40,472 bases of DNA from Caldifarciminota bacterium (GCA_027003075.1 JALWYV010000053.1:1-40472), one strand, 5' to 3'. Positions 17,836 to 27,000 are shown, numbered from the stretch's first letter. Notes: generated by a model from the sequence alone, not told the origin. Translations and numbers: made by a program.

Positions 17836-18387
17836 TCACCATAGCGGGCGGACGTGGACGGTGTGAGGAGGAGTGATATATGTCCCTAAGTATCTTCCCG
17901 ACCAACTATAATTTGATCTTCCTACCCTAAGGTGCACGTTTGTCGTATAAGAACAAGATTCAAAAACATAACCTGTCTCTATGATGTGGTGATCCCTATC
18001 TATGGGCCAGTCTCTTCTAACTTCATCTCTATCAGACACGTTGCCAATATTAGGAAAACTTACGTCTATAAACCAGCTCTTGAGAACATGATACCAGTCG
18101 AACTGATAATCTTCCGTTCTTATCGTCAGCCAGTACCTGTAGCGGTACTTATAACGAAAGGGGATCAACGATTCAACTCCGCACCTCCAATCCCTCCACC
18201 TCTCCACGAACCCCCATGCGACGTCGGTCCAGTAGATGTACCCGCTCTGGAGTTGCGGAGTACTGTCCGGAGAAACGGACAGGGTGTTGAGGACGTCCTT
18301 AGCCTCGGGAGAAGTCGGCAGGTTCCTACAACCCGCCCAACCGACCATCGCGACAACTAAGGCAGTGAGAACTATTCGTATTCTCAT
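17836..18387 (-). CDS. Small lipoprotein of unknown function
   Basis: The 183-residue protein has a typical lipoprotein signal (MRIRIVLTALVVAMVGWAGC, lipid-modified Cys at 20). The mature part is rich in Trp, Tyr and Arg (FRYKYRYRYWLTIRTEDYQF) with alternating strand character and four more Cys. I do not recognise the family. It lies just upstream of the three barrels on the same strand and might be an accessory surface lipoprotein for them; this is inference. Its promoter lies inside a long palindrome. Confidence 0.7.
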   Translation of the reverse strand: MRIRIVLTALVVAMVGWAGCRNLPTSPEAKDVLNTLSVSPDSTPQLQSGYIYWTDVAWGFVERWRDWRCGVESLIPFRYKYRYRYWLTIRTEDYQFDWYHVLKSWFIDVSFPNIGNVSDRDEVRRDWPIDRDHHIIETGYVFESCSYTTNVHLRVGRSNYSWSGRYLGTYITPPHTVHVRPLW

Positions 18388-18414
18388 ATCGCCCGCTATA
18401 TAATAGCGGGCGAT
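18388..18414. promoter_or_regulatory. 27-nt perfect palindrome overlapping the lipoprotein promoter
   Basis: ATCGCCCGCTAT and its exact complement ATAGCGGGCGAT are separated by TAT. The palindrome abuts the lipoprotein ATG, and TATTAT within it can serve as the -10 box. It is a strong candidate for an operator of a dimeric repressor. Confidence 0.6.
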
Positions 18415-18564
18415 CGTTTTATTTCAAGTTTGGTAAAATAAGAATCTTGACATCATTTCGTATAAAATTGTCAATTACTCCCAAATATTCGCCTCCCCAC
18501 CCCTTTATCGCAAGAAAAACATAAATTCCCACACGAACCCACCCCTTACCCCACGGTGCGACGG

Positions 18565-18570
18565 TAGAAT
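18565..18570 (+). promoter_or_regulatory. -10 box TAGAAT of the fumarase gene, leaderless type
   Basis: TAGAAT ends 8 nt before the ATG at 18579; no Shine-Dalgarno sequence is present. Confidence 0.55.
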
Positions 18571-18578
18571 CAAACGTT

Positions 18579-19979
18579 ATGGCAGAGTACCGCATTGAAA
18601 AGGACTCCCTCGGAGAGGTAAAGGTCCCGAAAGACGCCTACTGGGGCGCCCAGACGCAGAGGGCTATAGAGAACTTCCCCATAAGCGGAATAAGATTCCC
18701 CCGTTCCTTTATAAAGGCCCTTGGCATGATCAAGTACGCTGCGGCCAAAGTGAACAACGACCTCGGCTACCTTGACGATGAGAAAGCGAAGGTTATAATG
18801 CAGGCCGCACAGGAGGTCATAGATGGAAAGTTGGACGACCATTTCCCGTTAGACATCTTCCAGACCGGATCGGGTACGAGTACCAACATGAACGCCAACG
18901 AGGTGATAGCCACCAGGGCCAACGAGATCCTGACAGGTGAGAAACACACCAAACACCCCATCCACCCCAACGACCACGTCAACATGGGGCAGTCCTCCAA
19001 CGACGTAATCCCCACGGCAATACACGTCTCTGCTTACATGGAAACCGCTGAAAAACTCGTACCCGCCCTCAAACACCTCCACAGGGTTATCCTTGATAAA
19101 GCAGCACAGTACGAGGACCTCGTAAAGACGGGCAGGACCCACCTCATGGACGCCATGCCCCTGACCCTTGCGCAGGAGATGTCCGGATGGGCGCGTCAGA
19201 TAGAACTGGGAGTAGAGAGACTGGAAGACGCCCTGAAGAGGGTGGCCGAACTGGCCATAGGTGGGACGGCCGTGGGTACCGGCATAAACACCCATCCGGA
19301 GTTCGGGCGGAGGGTGGCCGAAGAACTCTCAAAGATGACGGGACACCCGTTCGTTGAAGCTAAGAACCACTTTGAGGCCCAATCCGCACAGGACGCCATA
19401 GTGGAACTCTCCGGAGCGTTAAAGACCGTAGCCGCCTCCCTTATGAAGATAGCCAACGACCTCAGGTGGATGAACAGCGGACCGATCGCCGGCCTCGCCG
19501 AAATAAAACTGCCCGCCCTCCAGCCCGGATCCTCCATAATGCCCGGTAAGGTGAACCCCGTGATCCCCGAAGCCGTACGCATGGTCGCTGCCCAGGTTTT
19601 CGGGAACGACGCCGCCATAACGTGGGGTGGTGCGTTGGGAGACTTCCAGCTCAACGTTATGCTTCCCGTCATAGCCCACAACGTCCTTGAATCCATAAAG
19701 ATACTTGCGAACGCCTCCCGTGTCCTTGCCGACAGGGCCATAGCCGGCTTCGTAGTGAACAGGGAGAGGATAGAGAACCTCGTCGGACGCAACCCCATCC
19801 TCGCAACCGTCCTGAATCCCATAATAGGCTACGATAAGGCGGCCGAGGTCGTAAAGAAGGCCCTTGCCGAAGGGAAGACCGTCAAGGAGGTGGTGGTGGA
19901 ACTCGGTTATCTCACACCGGAGGAAGCCGATAAGATCATAGACCCCATAAAGATGACCAGGCCGGGAAGGGTAAAGTAA
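18579..19979 (+). CDS. fumC: Class II fumarate hydratase
   Basis: The 466-residue protein is full length for class II fumarases. It begins [20 protein letters not shown] and has [27 protein letters not shown] and the family signature [15 protein letters not shown] near residue 317. The enzyme interconverts fumarate and malate in the cytoplasm (TCA cycle or reductive branch). It is transcribed alone, with a leaderless-type promoter and a strong terminator. It complements the succinate dehydrogenase accessory genes at 26339-27224. Confidence 0.95.
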   Translation: MAEYRIEKDSLGEVKVPKDAYWGAQTQRAIENFPISGIRFPRSFIKALGMIKYAAAKVNNDLGYLDDEKAKVIMQAAQEVIDGKLDDHFPLDIFQTGSGTSTNMNANEVIATRANEILTGEKHTKHPIHPNDHVNMGQSSNDVIPTAIHVSAYMETAEKLVPALKHLHRVILDKAAQYEDLVKTGRTHLMDAMPLTLAQEMSGWARQIELGVERLEDALKRVAELAIGGTAVGTGINTHPEFGRRVAEELSKMTGHPFVEAKNHFEAQSAQDAIVELSGALKTVAASLMKIANDLRWMNSGPIAGLAEIKLPALQPGSSIMPGKVNPVIPEAVRMVAAQVFGNDAAITWGGALGDFQLNVMLPVIAHNVLESIKILANASRVLADRAIAGFVVNRERIENLVGRNPILATVLNPIIGYDKAAEVVKKALAEGKTVKEVVVELGYLTPEEADKIIDPIKMTRPGRVK

Positions 19980-19998
19980 ACGTACGTAAGGTTACAGG

Positions 19999-20023
19999 GC
20001 CCCGCCTCAAGGCGGGGCTTTTT
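19999..20023 (+). terminator. Intrinsic terminator of fumC
   Basis: The stem GCCCCGCCT / AGGCGGGGC has a 2-nt apparent loop and is followed by five T. It overlaps the stop codon of the convergent lipoprotein gene. Confidence 0.85.
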
Positions 20024-20849
20024 ATAAGGGCATCCAGCGTAGGCCGGGAACCTTGTCCTGTACGGAAACGCTTACGGATGTGTAGTAGGGACCGCTGCCA
20101 ACTATGGTACCAACCCTAACGATTCCGAAGTAATCGTTTTCATCTATACTCCCGTATCCCGATCTGGTGTTGTCTGCCCAGAAAAAGTGACATGCGCTGC
20201 TACTTACGTCTCTTACCACAACATAACTTCCGGCATCGGGAGCCAGATCATCGTTACACCCCGGAATGGAAAACGCTATCTCCATCTGGGCCTGTCCGAA
20301 GGAGGTGGCGCCTATATCTCTGAATTGAGGTAATCCGGAACGGTTGTAAAATACGAACCATCCTACGTTCGGAGCCGAAGGGTCAACGTCGTCCTGTTGT
20401 ACAACGCTTACGCTATCCAAATTGAAGTCTATTTTCACCCACGAGTAGCCCGACGGTGCGTCGTGGGTGGCGAGATTATCAGCTGTACCGTAGTAGGACG
20501 GCCTAAGGTCTACGGTCCTGTACATCTCAACCCCTCCTCCGTACGCTGCGACCTTGACGGTCATACAAACGTGATCCCACCCCTCAATGGTATAGGACGT
20601 CCGGTAAGTGGTTGCGATCTTATCGTTATCGCAGTATACGTAGTACTCCTCCGCGTTCTCCACGGCGGTCCACTCCAGATACAGGTCTGCACCGGAGTTT
20701 ACGGCACGGATCTCCACTATATCCGGAGCCGCTGTTATCGGAGGGTTTTCCTTTGTCCCCTCCTCCGGACCCTGAGGATTCCTTTCACACCCTGAGAAGA
20801 GCAGAGCCAGCCCTAAAAGTATTCCACCGATCAGGCTATCTCTCCTCAT
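20022..20849 (-). CDS. Lipoprotein with fibronectin type III-like domain
   Basis: I start at 20849 (MRRDSLIGGILLGLALLFSGC, lipid-modified Cys at 21) rather than further upstream, because this gives a clean lipoprotein signal and GATAAT at 20859-20864 lies 9 nt before it. Of 275 residues, about 40-120 look like a fibronectin type III domain (DIVEIRAVNSGADLYLEWTA, ENAEEYYVYCDN). The rest, with several Cys and Trp, is unrecognised. The protein should be anchored by lipid to a membrane face. It converges on fumC. Confidence 0.7.
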   Translation of the reverse strand: MRRDSLIGGILLGLALLFSGCERNPQGPEEGTKENPPITAAPDIVEIRAVNSGADLYLEWTAVENAEEYYVYCDNDKIATTYRTSYTIEGWDHVCMTVKVAAYGGGVEMYRTVDLRPSYYGTADNLATHDAPSGYSWVKIDFNLDSVSVVQQDDVDPSAPNVGWFVFYNRSGLPQFRDIGATSFGQAQMEIAFSIPGCNDDLAPDAGSYVVVRDVSSSACHFFWADNTRSGYGSIDENDYFGIVRVGTIVGSGPYYTSVSVSVQDKVPGLRWMPL

Positions 20850-21130
20850 GGTATACAAATTATCGGGCTGGAGAATTTTGCATTTATCTTGATAATCGGG
20901 AACGTTCTGCAAGGTTGAATCTCAGATGTTGTACGCAGGTACCGATTATATCTGATTCCGGTATTCAGTGGATGGGAAGACAGGCGGGTGCAAAGCTGTA
21001 CGCTGCATACCGACTTCCTAACGAAGATGACGTTGATCCTGGAGTATTTTCAAGATGCTGAAGTTTATGTTTCCAAAAACTCACTGTAAAGTCAACGGCC
21101 GGTTGAGGGCCTGAGGATCACCTATCGTGA

Positions 21131-21157
21131 AAGCGATGGTAGTAATCGTTATCGCTT
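21131..21157. promoter_or_regulatory. Dyad AAGCGAT-N13-ATCGCTT overlapping the -35 region
   Basis: Perfect 7-bp arms end 6 nt before the TACAAT -10 box of the cargo gene. It is a possible operator. Confidence 0.35.
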
Positions 21158-21163
21158 CCGCCT

Positions 21164-21169
21164 TACAAT
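21164..21169 (+). promoter_or_regulatory. -10 box TACAAT, leaderless type
   Basis: TACAAT ends 9 nt before the ATG at 21179; no Shine-Dalgarno sequence is present. Confidence 0.5.
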
Positions 21170-21178
21170 ACTGGTGCC

Positions 21179-22723
21179 ATGATACTATTATACTTAGTAC
21201 AGGGTTTCAGCATCAGTCTCGTTGAGATGAGTGTGCCGGGGTTTCCCGGCGTCCAGTCCTTCGCTTGGGGCAAGTCCTCGGACGGCAAGTGGCTCATAAT
21301 AGGTGGAAGACGGGACGGTCTTCATCCCCCTCAGCCCTTTAACGCCTTTCAGTCTACATACGACAACTACGACCTCATCGTGGTTGACCCCGTGGCCGGT
21401 CAGGTGTGGACGTACCCGGTTTCTTCCCTGCCCTACCCTTTCTCGGAGCAACTGCGTTCCACCAACATGCAGTTCTATCAGGTCGGAGACAGGCTGTACA
21501 TAACCGGAGGCTACGGATACAGTCCCACAGAAGACGAGCATATAACTTACCCTTACCTCACAGCCCTTGACGTGGACAGCGTCGTAAACGCCATAGTTAA
21601 CGGTGGGGACCCATCAAGGTTCTTCAGGTACGTCTTTGACTCCTTGTTCGCCGTTACGGGTGGGCAGATAGGCTACATGGACGGCAAGTTCTATCTGGCC
21701 GGAGGCCAGTACTTCTACGGAAGGTACACCTTCTCGGGGATGGGATTTATCCAGAGATATACCAACGCCGTCAGGGTCTTCTCCGTCACCGACGACGGTA
21801 CGGGCCTCGGCTTCACGCCCCTCGGGGAGTTCTACGACAGCATAGCCCTCCACCGGAGAGACTACTCTATGGTACCCCAGATATTCCCGGAGGACAGGAG
21901 CCTTGGTTATACCATGTTCGCCGGAGTTTTCAGGTACGACGCCGATCTCCCGTGGCTGGACATAGTGGACGTGAGACCCTCCGGACATTACCCCGTTCCG
22001 GGCTTCTATCAACTCCTGAGCCACTACCATTCCGCCCGTTTGCCGATTTACGACAGCACCAACAACGAGATGCATACGATCTTCTTCGGAGGCATAGCCC
22101 AGTTCTACTACGATCCCATGGGGGACAGCCTGATAGAGGATACCCTCGTCCCCTTCGTTAAGACGGTGAGTAAGGTAACCCGCAGGTCAGACGGCACGAT
22201 CTACGAGAGCGTTCTACCCTTTGAGATGCCCGGATATCTCGGTGCCGGTGCGGAGTTGATACCCACCAACGAAGCCTTCTGGGAGCATGAGATCCTCATG
22301 CTGGACCGTCTTCCCGAAGGTGTATCTCTGGTCGGATACATAGTCGGAGGTATTGAGAGCAACGCCCCCAACGTCTTCTTTGACGACCCCCTGACCAACA
22401 GCTGGGCCAGTTCACGCATATTCAAGGTTTACGTTACGAAGGGGGAGTCCATATCGGTTGACGAGAGACCGGTTGAACACGGGTTCATAACGGAGTTCAA
22501 GTACACCCTCACAGGGAAGAGGCTGATCCTCAAGGTGGGTACGAGCGGAGATCTGCGTATCGGGGCTTACGACGTCTCCGGAAAGAGGCTTCTGCAGAGA
22601 TATATGGACGTAAAGGGCCGGGTTGAGGTGGAAATTGACCTCACGGAGTTCCCGGCTGGAGTATACCTGTTTGACGTCTCCACCAGACGGGACAGGAGAA
22701 CCTTCAGGATAATACTGAAATAG
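21179..22723 (+). CDS. Exported kelch-like propeller protein with T9SS-like sorting domain
   Basis: The 514-residue protein has a short hydrophobic leader (MILLYLVQ). The mature start, VPGFPGVQSFAWG and GKWLIIGGRRDGLHPPQPF, together with YQVGDRLYITGGYGYSP and GKFYLAGGQYF, resembles a kelch-type family common in Bacteroidetes T9SS cargo. The C-terminus (AYDVSGKRLLQRY ... FPAGVYLFDVS ... FRIILK) is a type A sorting domain. No catalytic motif is seen, so a surface binding role is likely. It is followed after 51 nt by another cargo gene with its own promoter. Confidence 0.8.
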   Translation: MILLYLVQGFSISLVEMSVPGFPGVQSFAWGKSSDGKWLIIGGRRDGLHPPQPFNAFQSTYDNYDLIVVDPVAGQVWTYPVSSLPYPFSEQLRSTNMQFYQVGDRLYITGGYGYSPTEDEHITYPYLTALDVDSVVNAIVNGGDPSRFFRYVFDSLFAVTGGQIGYMDGKFYLAGGQYFYGRYTFSGMGFIQRYTNAVRVFSVTDDGTGLGFTPLGEFYDSIALHRRDYSMVPQIFPEDRSLGYTMFAGVFRYDADLPWLDIVDVRPSGHYPVPGFYQLLSHYHSARLPIYDSTNNEMHTIFFGGIAQFYYDPMGDSLIEDTLVPFVKTVSKVTRRSDGTIYESVLPFEMPGYLGAGAELIPTNEAFWEHEILMLDRLPEGVSLVGYIVGGIESNAPNVFFDDPLTNSWASSRIFKVYVTKGESISVDERPVEHGFITEFKYTLTGKRLILKVGTSGDLRIGAYDVSGKRLLQRYMDVKGRVEVEIDLTEFPAGVYLFDVSTRRDRRTFRIILK

Positions 22724-22741
22724 GAAGCACCACGGTGGAAT

Positions 22742-22765
22742 AGGGGTAGTACACCCCTTTAAAAT
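22742..22765 (+). promoter_or_regulatory. Promoter TAAAAT with an abutting small dyad
   Basis: AGGGGT-AGTAC-ACCCCT (22742-22758) is followed directly by TTTAAAAT. The -10 TAAAAT (22760-22765) ends 9 nt before the ATG at 22775. The dyad could act as a weak terminator for the upstream gene or as an operator. Confidence 0.4.
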
Positions 22766-22774
22766 GGCAGGGTT

Positions 22775-24211
22775 ATGGTGAACGCACTTCTCCTGATCGC
22801 ACTCGCACCCTTCGCGAAAGGGTACAGTCTCGGTTCGGACGTGGTGGACGGTCCGAGTTCAATCGCTCTTACTCCGGATGGAGGTTTCGTCCTCAGGGCC
22901 GCCAAGTACTGGAGTTCCTCATCTCAGTACGACGGCGCCATCGTGTTTATGGACAGCCTCGGAAATCTGGTGCGTGCCAGAAGTTACGGATGGGACGCGG
23001 ATCACGAGTACTTCTACGGCATAACGGCCGTATCGGACGGCTACGTCCTCGCTGGCTACACGCAGAGTATAAGCGGAGGGTACGATGTACTCGTACTCAA
23101 GGTTGACCTGTCCGGCAACGTCCTCTGGTACAGGGTCCTGGGAACGACGAGTACGGACATAGCCCACTACGTACTGGCGACGTCGGACGGTGGCTTTCTG
23201 GTTACAGGGTACACCTACGCCAGGGGTGGAGGGGACGCCCTCGCCTTAAAACTGGACGGTTCTGGCAACCTCCAGTGGGCCACGGTCTGGGGAGGATCCG
23301 GCCTGGATAAGGCCTACGGTGCCGTTGAGACCCCATCCGGTTATTTTGTCACGGGTATGTACAACTACTCCTCCCCGGAGGCCTTTCTGGCGAAGTTAAC
23401 CCCCTCCGGCACCCTCTCGTGGATGAAGGCCTACTCCAACAGTAACGGAAGCAGGGGATACGGCCTCGTTTACGACGGGCAGGACCTATACGTAACGGGA
23501 CAGATGGACGAGTACAGTCAGGCCGATGCCCTCGTTTTCAAGGTGGACACGACCGGAGGCTTCGTGGGTGCGAGAGCCTACGATTTTGCCGGTAACGAGG
23601 ACCTCTTCTACGGAGCAACATTTGACGGAAACCTGGTGGCTGTGGGGACGGCACGGCGGAGCTCCTACGACATGGTCGTACTGAAGGTCACTCCTACGGG
23701 TACGCTGGTCTGGGCTAAGGCCTTTGATTACGGATGGGACGAGGGCTACAGCATCGTTCCCATTGCTGGAGGCTACGCGGTAGGGTTCGGTGCCGGATCT
23801 TACAACTCCGTACTCCTGACCGATACGAACGCCTCTTCCCCCTGTCTCGCATCTCTATCACCTACCGTGAGTTCTCCAACGTTCACGCCGTACACACCCT
23901 CAGATCTATCGTCCACGGGTATGGCCCTTACCGTGTACTCCCCACCGGCTATAAGCGACACCAACGTTACTCCCAGCTACGGAGACCTATGCCCCGCCGT
24001 AGGGATATCGGAGTGTAGTACGCCCTCACACGGTGTCCACTGGGAAGTGGTGGACGGTGGTATACGGTTCAGGGCTACATCTCCCACCGAGATACGAATT
24101 TATACCCCGTCGGGTGAGACCGTATTTTCCGGAAAGGTGAAGGGGGAGACCTTCGTACCCCTGCGTAGAGGGGTCTACCTGTGGAAGGGAGGCAAGGCCA
24201 TAGTGAGGTGA
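22775..24211 (+). CDS. Exported seven-unit beta-propeller protein with T9SS-like sorting domain
   Basis: The 478-residue protein starts with MVNALLLIALAPFAKG, a short leader without a basic n-region. Seven repeats of about 50 residues follow, with patterns like SDGGFLVTGYTYARGGGDAL and LKLDGSGNLQWATVWGGSG, fitting one seven-bladed propeller. A linker (residues about 350-415) leads to a sorting domain (IYTPSGETVFSGKV ... LRRGVYLWKGGKAIVR). Its substrate or partner is unknown. The gene ends at a strong bidirectional terminator opposite the ATPase gene. Confidence 0.8.
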   Translation: MVNALLLIALAPFAKGYSLGSDVVDGPSSIALTPDGGFVLRAAKYWSSSSQYDGAIVFMDSLGNLVRARSYGWDADHEYFYGITAVSDGYVLAGYTQSISGGYDVLVLKVDLSGNVLWYRVLGTTSTDIAHYVLATSDGGFLVTGYTYARGGGDALALKLDGSGNLQWATVWGGSGLDKAYGAVETPSGYFVTGMYNYSSPEAFLAKLTPSGTLSWMKAYSNSNGSRGYGLVYDGQDLYVTGQMDEYSQADALVFKVDTTGGFVGARAYDFAGNEDLFYGATFDGNLVAVGTARRSSYDMVVLKVTPTGTLVWAKAFDYGWDEGYSIVPIAGGYAVGFGAGSYNSVLLTDTNASSPCLASLSPTVSSPTFTPYTPSDLSSTGMALTVYSPPAISDTNVTPSYGDLCPAVGISECSTPSHGVHWEVVDGGIRFRATSPTEIRIYTPSGETVFSGKVKGETFVPLRRGVYLWKGGKAIVR

Positions 24212-24229
24212 TGGAGAAATTTACCATCA

Positions 24230-24256
24230 AAAAAGGGGGCGTTACGCCCCCTTTTT
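24230..24256. terminator. Bidirectional intrinsic terminator
   Basis: The 12-bp stem AAAAAGGGGGCG / CGCCCCCTTTTT has a TTA loop and can act for both the cargo gene and the convergent ATPase gene. Confidence 0.85.
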
Positions 24257-24274
24257 AAATTCAAGGCGGGCCTT

Positions 24275-26053
24275 TTACGCTGCCTCTTTCCTCAGGGATT
24301 CAAGGCGGCTCTTAAGCCCGGCTATAATCTGATGTACCTTCTTTTCCACGTCCTCAAGCGTGAGCTCCTTGAGACGGATGATGTCCTCAACCTCCGGGAG
24401 AGAAGGGATGGTCCTGGGGTCAAGGATACCCTCCTTCGTGTAGGAGGCGGCTATCTCGTAGAACTCCCGGATTACTCTGGCTATCAGGTAGGTCTTCTTC
24501 GGAGGTGAGGCCGCGTCTATCTCGTGGAAGGCGTTCTGCTGGAGGAAGGCGTTCTTTATGATACGGGAGGTCTCAAGGAGGACCCTCTGGTCGTCCTGAA
24601 GGGCGTCCGGACCGAGGAGCTGGACTATCTCCTGAAGGTCCTTGTCCTTCTGGAGGACGTCCGTCATCCATATACGTAGATCCGTCCAGTCTTCGGCGAC
24701 GTTCTCCTCAAACCAGTGCTTAATGAGGCTGTAGTAAAGGGTGTAGGATATGTTCCAGTTGATGGCGGGGTAATGCCTCGCACGGGCGAGGGAGGAGTCA
24801 AGCGCCCAGAAACCACCGACGACCCTCAGGGTACTCTGGACAACCGGCTCGGAGAAGTCCCCACCCGGAGGTGAGACGGCGCCCACGGCCGTAACGGAAC
24901 CCTGCTCGCCGCTCAGGGCGACCACCCGCCCCGTCCTCTCGTAGAAGGCGGCCAGTTTGGAGGCGAGGTAGGTGGGATAACCCTCCTCACCGGGCATCTC
25001 CTCAAGTCGGGAGGACATCTCACGGAGAGCCTCCGCCCAACGGCTGGTTGAGTCGGCAAGCAGGAGTACGTTGTATCCCATATCCCTGTAGTACTCGGCG
25101 AGGGTTATACCGGTGTAAATGGAGGCCTCACGGGCCGCAACAGGCATGTTGGACGTGTTAACCACGAGTATGGTACGATCCATCAGGGGGCCTCCCGTCT
25201 TCGGGTCTACCAGCTCCGGGAACTCCACTATAACCTCCGTCATCTCGTTCCCGCGCTCCCCACAACCGATGTAGATAACTATATCAACCAGAGAGTGCTT
25301 GGCAAGGCTCTGCTCGGTTACCGTCTTACCCGTACCGAAACCGCCCGGAATGGCCGCATTACCGCCGAGGGCTATGGGAAAGAGGAAGTCAAGGATACGC
25401 ATCCCGGTTATGAGGGGTACGGTGGGAAGGAGTTTCTCCCTGTTGGGACGGGCTACACGGACGGGCCAACGGTGGGCGAGGGCCACCTCGTGGGTCTTAC
25501 CCTTGGAGTCCTTAAGAACGGCCACTGTCTCCCATACGGTGAACTCCCCCTCCCTTATGTCTTCAACCGTCAACTCCTCGTCGTAGTTGGGTACGATGTT
25601 GGGAGGAACCATAACCTTATGGACTATGCTTTTGGTCTCCGGGACCGTTCCTATTATGGCCCCCGGCTTAATCTTGTCCCCCACCTTCACCGTGGGTGTG
25701 AACTTCCATCTCCTGTCCCTCGGAAGGGCTGGTACGTCCACCCCCCTCTTAACGAAATCTCCGACCTTTACCCTTATCTGGTCAAGGGGCCTCTGAATAC
25801 CGTCAAAGGCCTGTGTCAAAAGACCGGGACCCAGTTCAACGGCGAGGGGCTGTCCAGTCCTCTCAACCGGCTCCCCCACCATCAGACCGGAGGTATCCTC
25901 GTACACCTGTATGAAGGCCTGATCTCCAGAGATCCTTATAACCTCACCAACGAGCCCCTCTTCGCCAACGCGGACGACCTCGTTCATCTGGACCCCTTCA
26001 AGGCCCTTCGCAACCACGAGGGCCCCGGAGATCCTGTATATCTTTCCAGCCAT
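24275..26053 (-). CDS. atpA: V/A-type ATP synthase catalytic subunit A
   Basis: The 592-residue protein is the usual length for V/A-type subunit A. It begins [18 protein letters not shown] and has the non-homologous insertion, Walker A as GGFGTGKT near residue 236 (most relatives have GPFGSGKT), the Walker B region ([20 protein letters not shown]), and [20 protein letters not shown]. It hydrolyses or makes ATP at the A3B3 head of a rotary pump. None of the other subunits (B, C, D, E, F, I, K) is adjacent: the gene stands alone between a terminator and its own promoter. TAGAAT ends 8 nt before the ATG. Confidence 0.95.
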   Translation of the reverse strand: MAGKIYRISGALVVAKGLEGVQMNEVVRVGEEGLVGEVIRISGDQAFIQVYEDTSGLMVGEPVERTGQPLAVELGPGLLTQAFDGIQRPLDQIRVKVGDFVKRGVDVPALPRDRRWKFTPTVKVGDKIKPGAIIGTVPETKSIVHKVMVPPNIVPNYDEELTVEDIREGEFTVWETVAVLKDSKGKTHEVALAHRWPVRVARPNREKLLPTVPLITGMRILDFLFPIALGGNAAIPGGFGTGKTVTEQSLAKHSLVDIVIYIGCGERGNEMTEVIVEFPELVDPKTGGPLMDRTILVVNTSNMPVAAREASIYTGITLAEYYRDMGYNVLLLADSTSRWAEALREMSSRLEEMPGEEGYPTYLASKLAAFYERTGRVVALSGEQGSVTAVGAVSPPGGDFSEPVVQSTLRVVGGFWALDSSLARARHYPAINWNISYTLYYSLIKHWFEENVAEDWTDLRIWMTDVLQKDKDLQEIVQLLGPDALQDDQRVLLETSRIIKNAFLQQNAFHEIDAASPPKKTYLIARVIREFYEIAASYTKEGILDPRTIPSLPEVEDIIRLKELTLEDVEKKVHQIIAGLKSRLESLRKEAA

Positions 26054-26061
26054 AGTCGGCT

Positions 26062-26067
26062 ATTCTA
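26062..26067 (-). promoter_or_regulatory. -10 box TAGAAT of the ATPase subunit gene, leaderless type
   Basis: TAGAAT ends 8 nt before the ATG at 26053. Its TAG is also the stop of a possible small upstream gene. Confidence 0.55.
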
Positions 26068-26235
26068 AAGGAGGGGACTGAAGTTGTGGAGTCCTGGCAC
26101 GTCTTTATGAGGAAACCGTGGAGACGTTATAGCATTCCGATGCACCGGGTATATCTCCCTGAACCTGACGCTTTCCCACATAACCATCTTAGCCGCCCCT
26201 ATAACGAAATACGTACTAAACAGGAGGAGGAACAC
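26065..26235 (-). CDS. Possible 56-residue hydrophobic protein
   Basis: From a GTG at 26235 the frame encodes a hydrophobic start (FLLLFSTYFVIGAAK) and then a basic, proline-containing tail, ending at TAG inside the -10 box of the ATPase gene. The weak TCAAAT lies 7 nt before the GTG. It resembles the short leaders of other exported proteins here. No family is recognised and it may be chance. Confidence 0.25.
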   Translation of the reverse strand: MFLLLFSTYFVIGAAKMVMWESVRFREIYPVHRNAITSPRFPHKDVPGLHNFSPLL

Positions 26236-26325
26236 TTCCCCAATTTGAGTACTTGCGGCCTGTGGGATTAACCTTAACCTGCGACTTGTAGAACCAAAAC
26301 CTTACCTCCAACAGGACAACGGCAG

Positions 26326-26331
26326 TAGAAT
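26326..26331 (+). promoter_or_regulatory. -10 box TAGAAT of the anchor operon, leaderless type
   Basis: TAGAAT ends 7 nt before the ATG at 26339; no Shine-Dalgarno sequence is present. Confidence 0.5.
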
Positions 26332-26338
26332 ACTCTCT

Positions 26339-26713
26339 ATGAAAGGTGGTAAACTCTGGTCTCTTCATCTGATAGCAGGGTTCTTCCTTTTCTTCCTCCT
26401 GTTTGGACACATTTCCCTTATGCACTTCTCAGCAGGTGCAACCGCTCCACTTGAGGACCCATCCAGCCCACTCAACTGGGTGAACGTCCTCGCCCGGTCT
26501 AAGGATCTCATAATGACGATAATGTACACCTTCTTCGTGGGCTTCGGCCTCTACCACGGCTTCTTTGGCCTGTTCGGTATTTTGACCGAGATAAACTCCC
26601 TCAGACCCTACAGGAAGGCCATAGGTACGTTCCTGATAGTTCTCGGTGTGTTGCTCTTCCTGTACGGGGTGTTCGCGGCATGGTATGGTTACTTTACGCT
26701 GCAGGCGGCTTAG
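26339..26713 (+). CDS. SdhC/SdhD-like succinate dehydrogenase/fumarate reductase membrane anchor subunit
   Basis: The 124-residue protein has three membrane segments (about 11-31, 56-82 and 92-118). WSLHLIAGFFLFFLLFGHISLMHF carries His10, His24 and His29, and LYHGFFG lies in the second helix; this spacing resembles the heme- and quinone-binding anchors of complex II. Such subunits pass electrons between the SdhA/SdhB flavoprotein and iron-sulfur pair and quinone. SdhA and SdhB are not in the window. The identification is supported by the SdhE-like gene two positions downstream. Confidence 0.65.
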   Translation: MKGGKLWSLHLIAGFFLFFLLFGHISLMHFSAGATAPLEDPSSPLNWVNVLARSKDLIMTIMYTFFVGFGLYHGFFGLFGILTEINSLRPYRKAIGTFLIVLGVLLFLYGVFAAWYGYFTLQAA

Positions 26714-27000
26714 ACAGTCTGGCGATAACCGAAGATAGTGCGGATCGCTTACGGGGTAAGGTGTTATTTATAGACGTGCGATCCCACTCGTTCTTCAAAA
26801 AGGCCCCGATAGGGGTGAAGTATAACCTGCCCCTATCCCTGATTATGGAAGGGTACGATCCTCCGAAGGGATACGACTACTACGTTACAGTTTGTACCTG
26901 TCCCTCAGGAGGTATAGCAAAGAGGGCCGCTTACATGCTGCGTGAACGCGGTTTCAGGGCATTTTATCTGGTAAGATGGACGAAAAAGAATTCAAATTAA
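26680..27000 (+). CDS. Single-domain rhodanese-like protein
   Basis: The 106-residue protein has the rhodanese pattern GKVLFIDVRSHSFFKKAPI, then the catalytic loop VCTCPSGGIAKRAA and LRERGFRAFYL. Rhodaneses carry sulfur as a persulfide on the active-site Cys; here the loop is C-x-C. The ATG lies 34 nt inside the end of the anchor gene, so translation is likely coupled. A start further downstream cannot be excluded, since the first 25 residues are not conserved in the fold. Confidence 0.7.
   Translation: MVWLLYAAGGLDSLAITEDSADRLRGKVLFIDVRSHSFFKKAPIGVKYNLPLSLIMEGYDPPKGYDYYVTVCTCPSGGIAKRAAYMLRERGFRAFYLVRWTKKNSN

Larger units (their letters stand above)
20850..21178. other. Divergent intergenic region with two promoters
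   Basis: The region holds the GATAAT -10 box of the lipoprotein (20859-20864, minus) and the TACAAT box of the cargo gene (21164-21169, plus), with a dyad at 21131-21157. A 29-codon frame from 20973 shows no recognisable family. No RNA gene is apparent. Confidence 0.45.

Noticed and set aside
20612-21061. 149-codon plus-strand frame opposite the lipoprotein
   Set aside because: Most of it is antisense to the lipoprotein gene, and the free-standing tail of 29 codons has no recognisable similarity.
25295-26068. Long plus-strand reading frame of 257 codons
   Set aside because: It lies entirely opposite the well-supported V-type ATPase gene, has no family motifs and is explained as an antisense shadow.
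26086-26271. 61-codon plus-strand frame before the membrane anchor gene
   Set aside because: Its composition is not protein-like and it lacks a promoter or ribosome-binding site at the usual distance.
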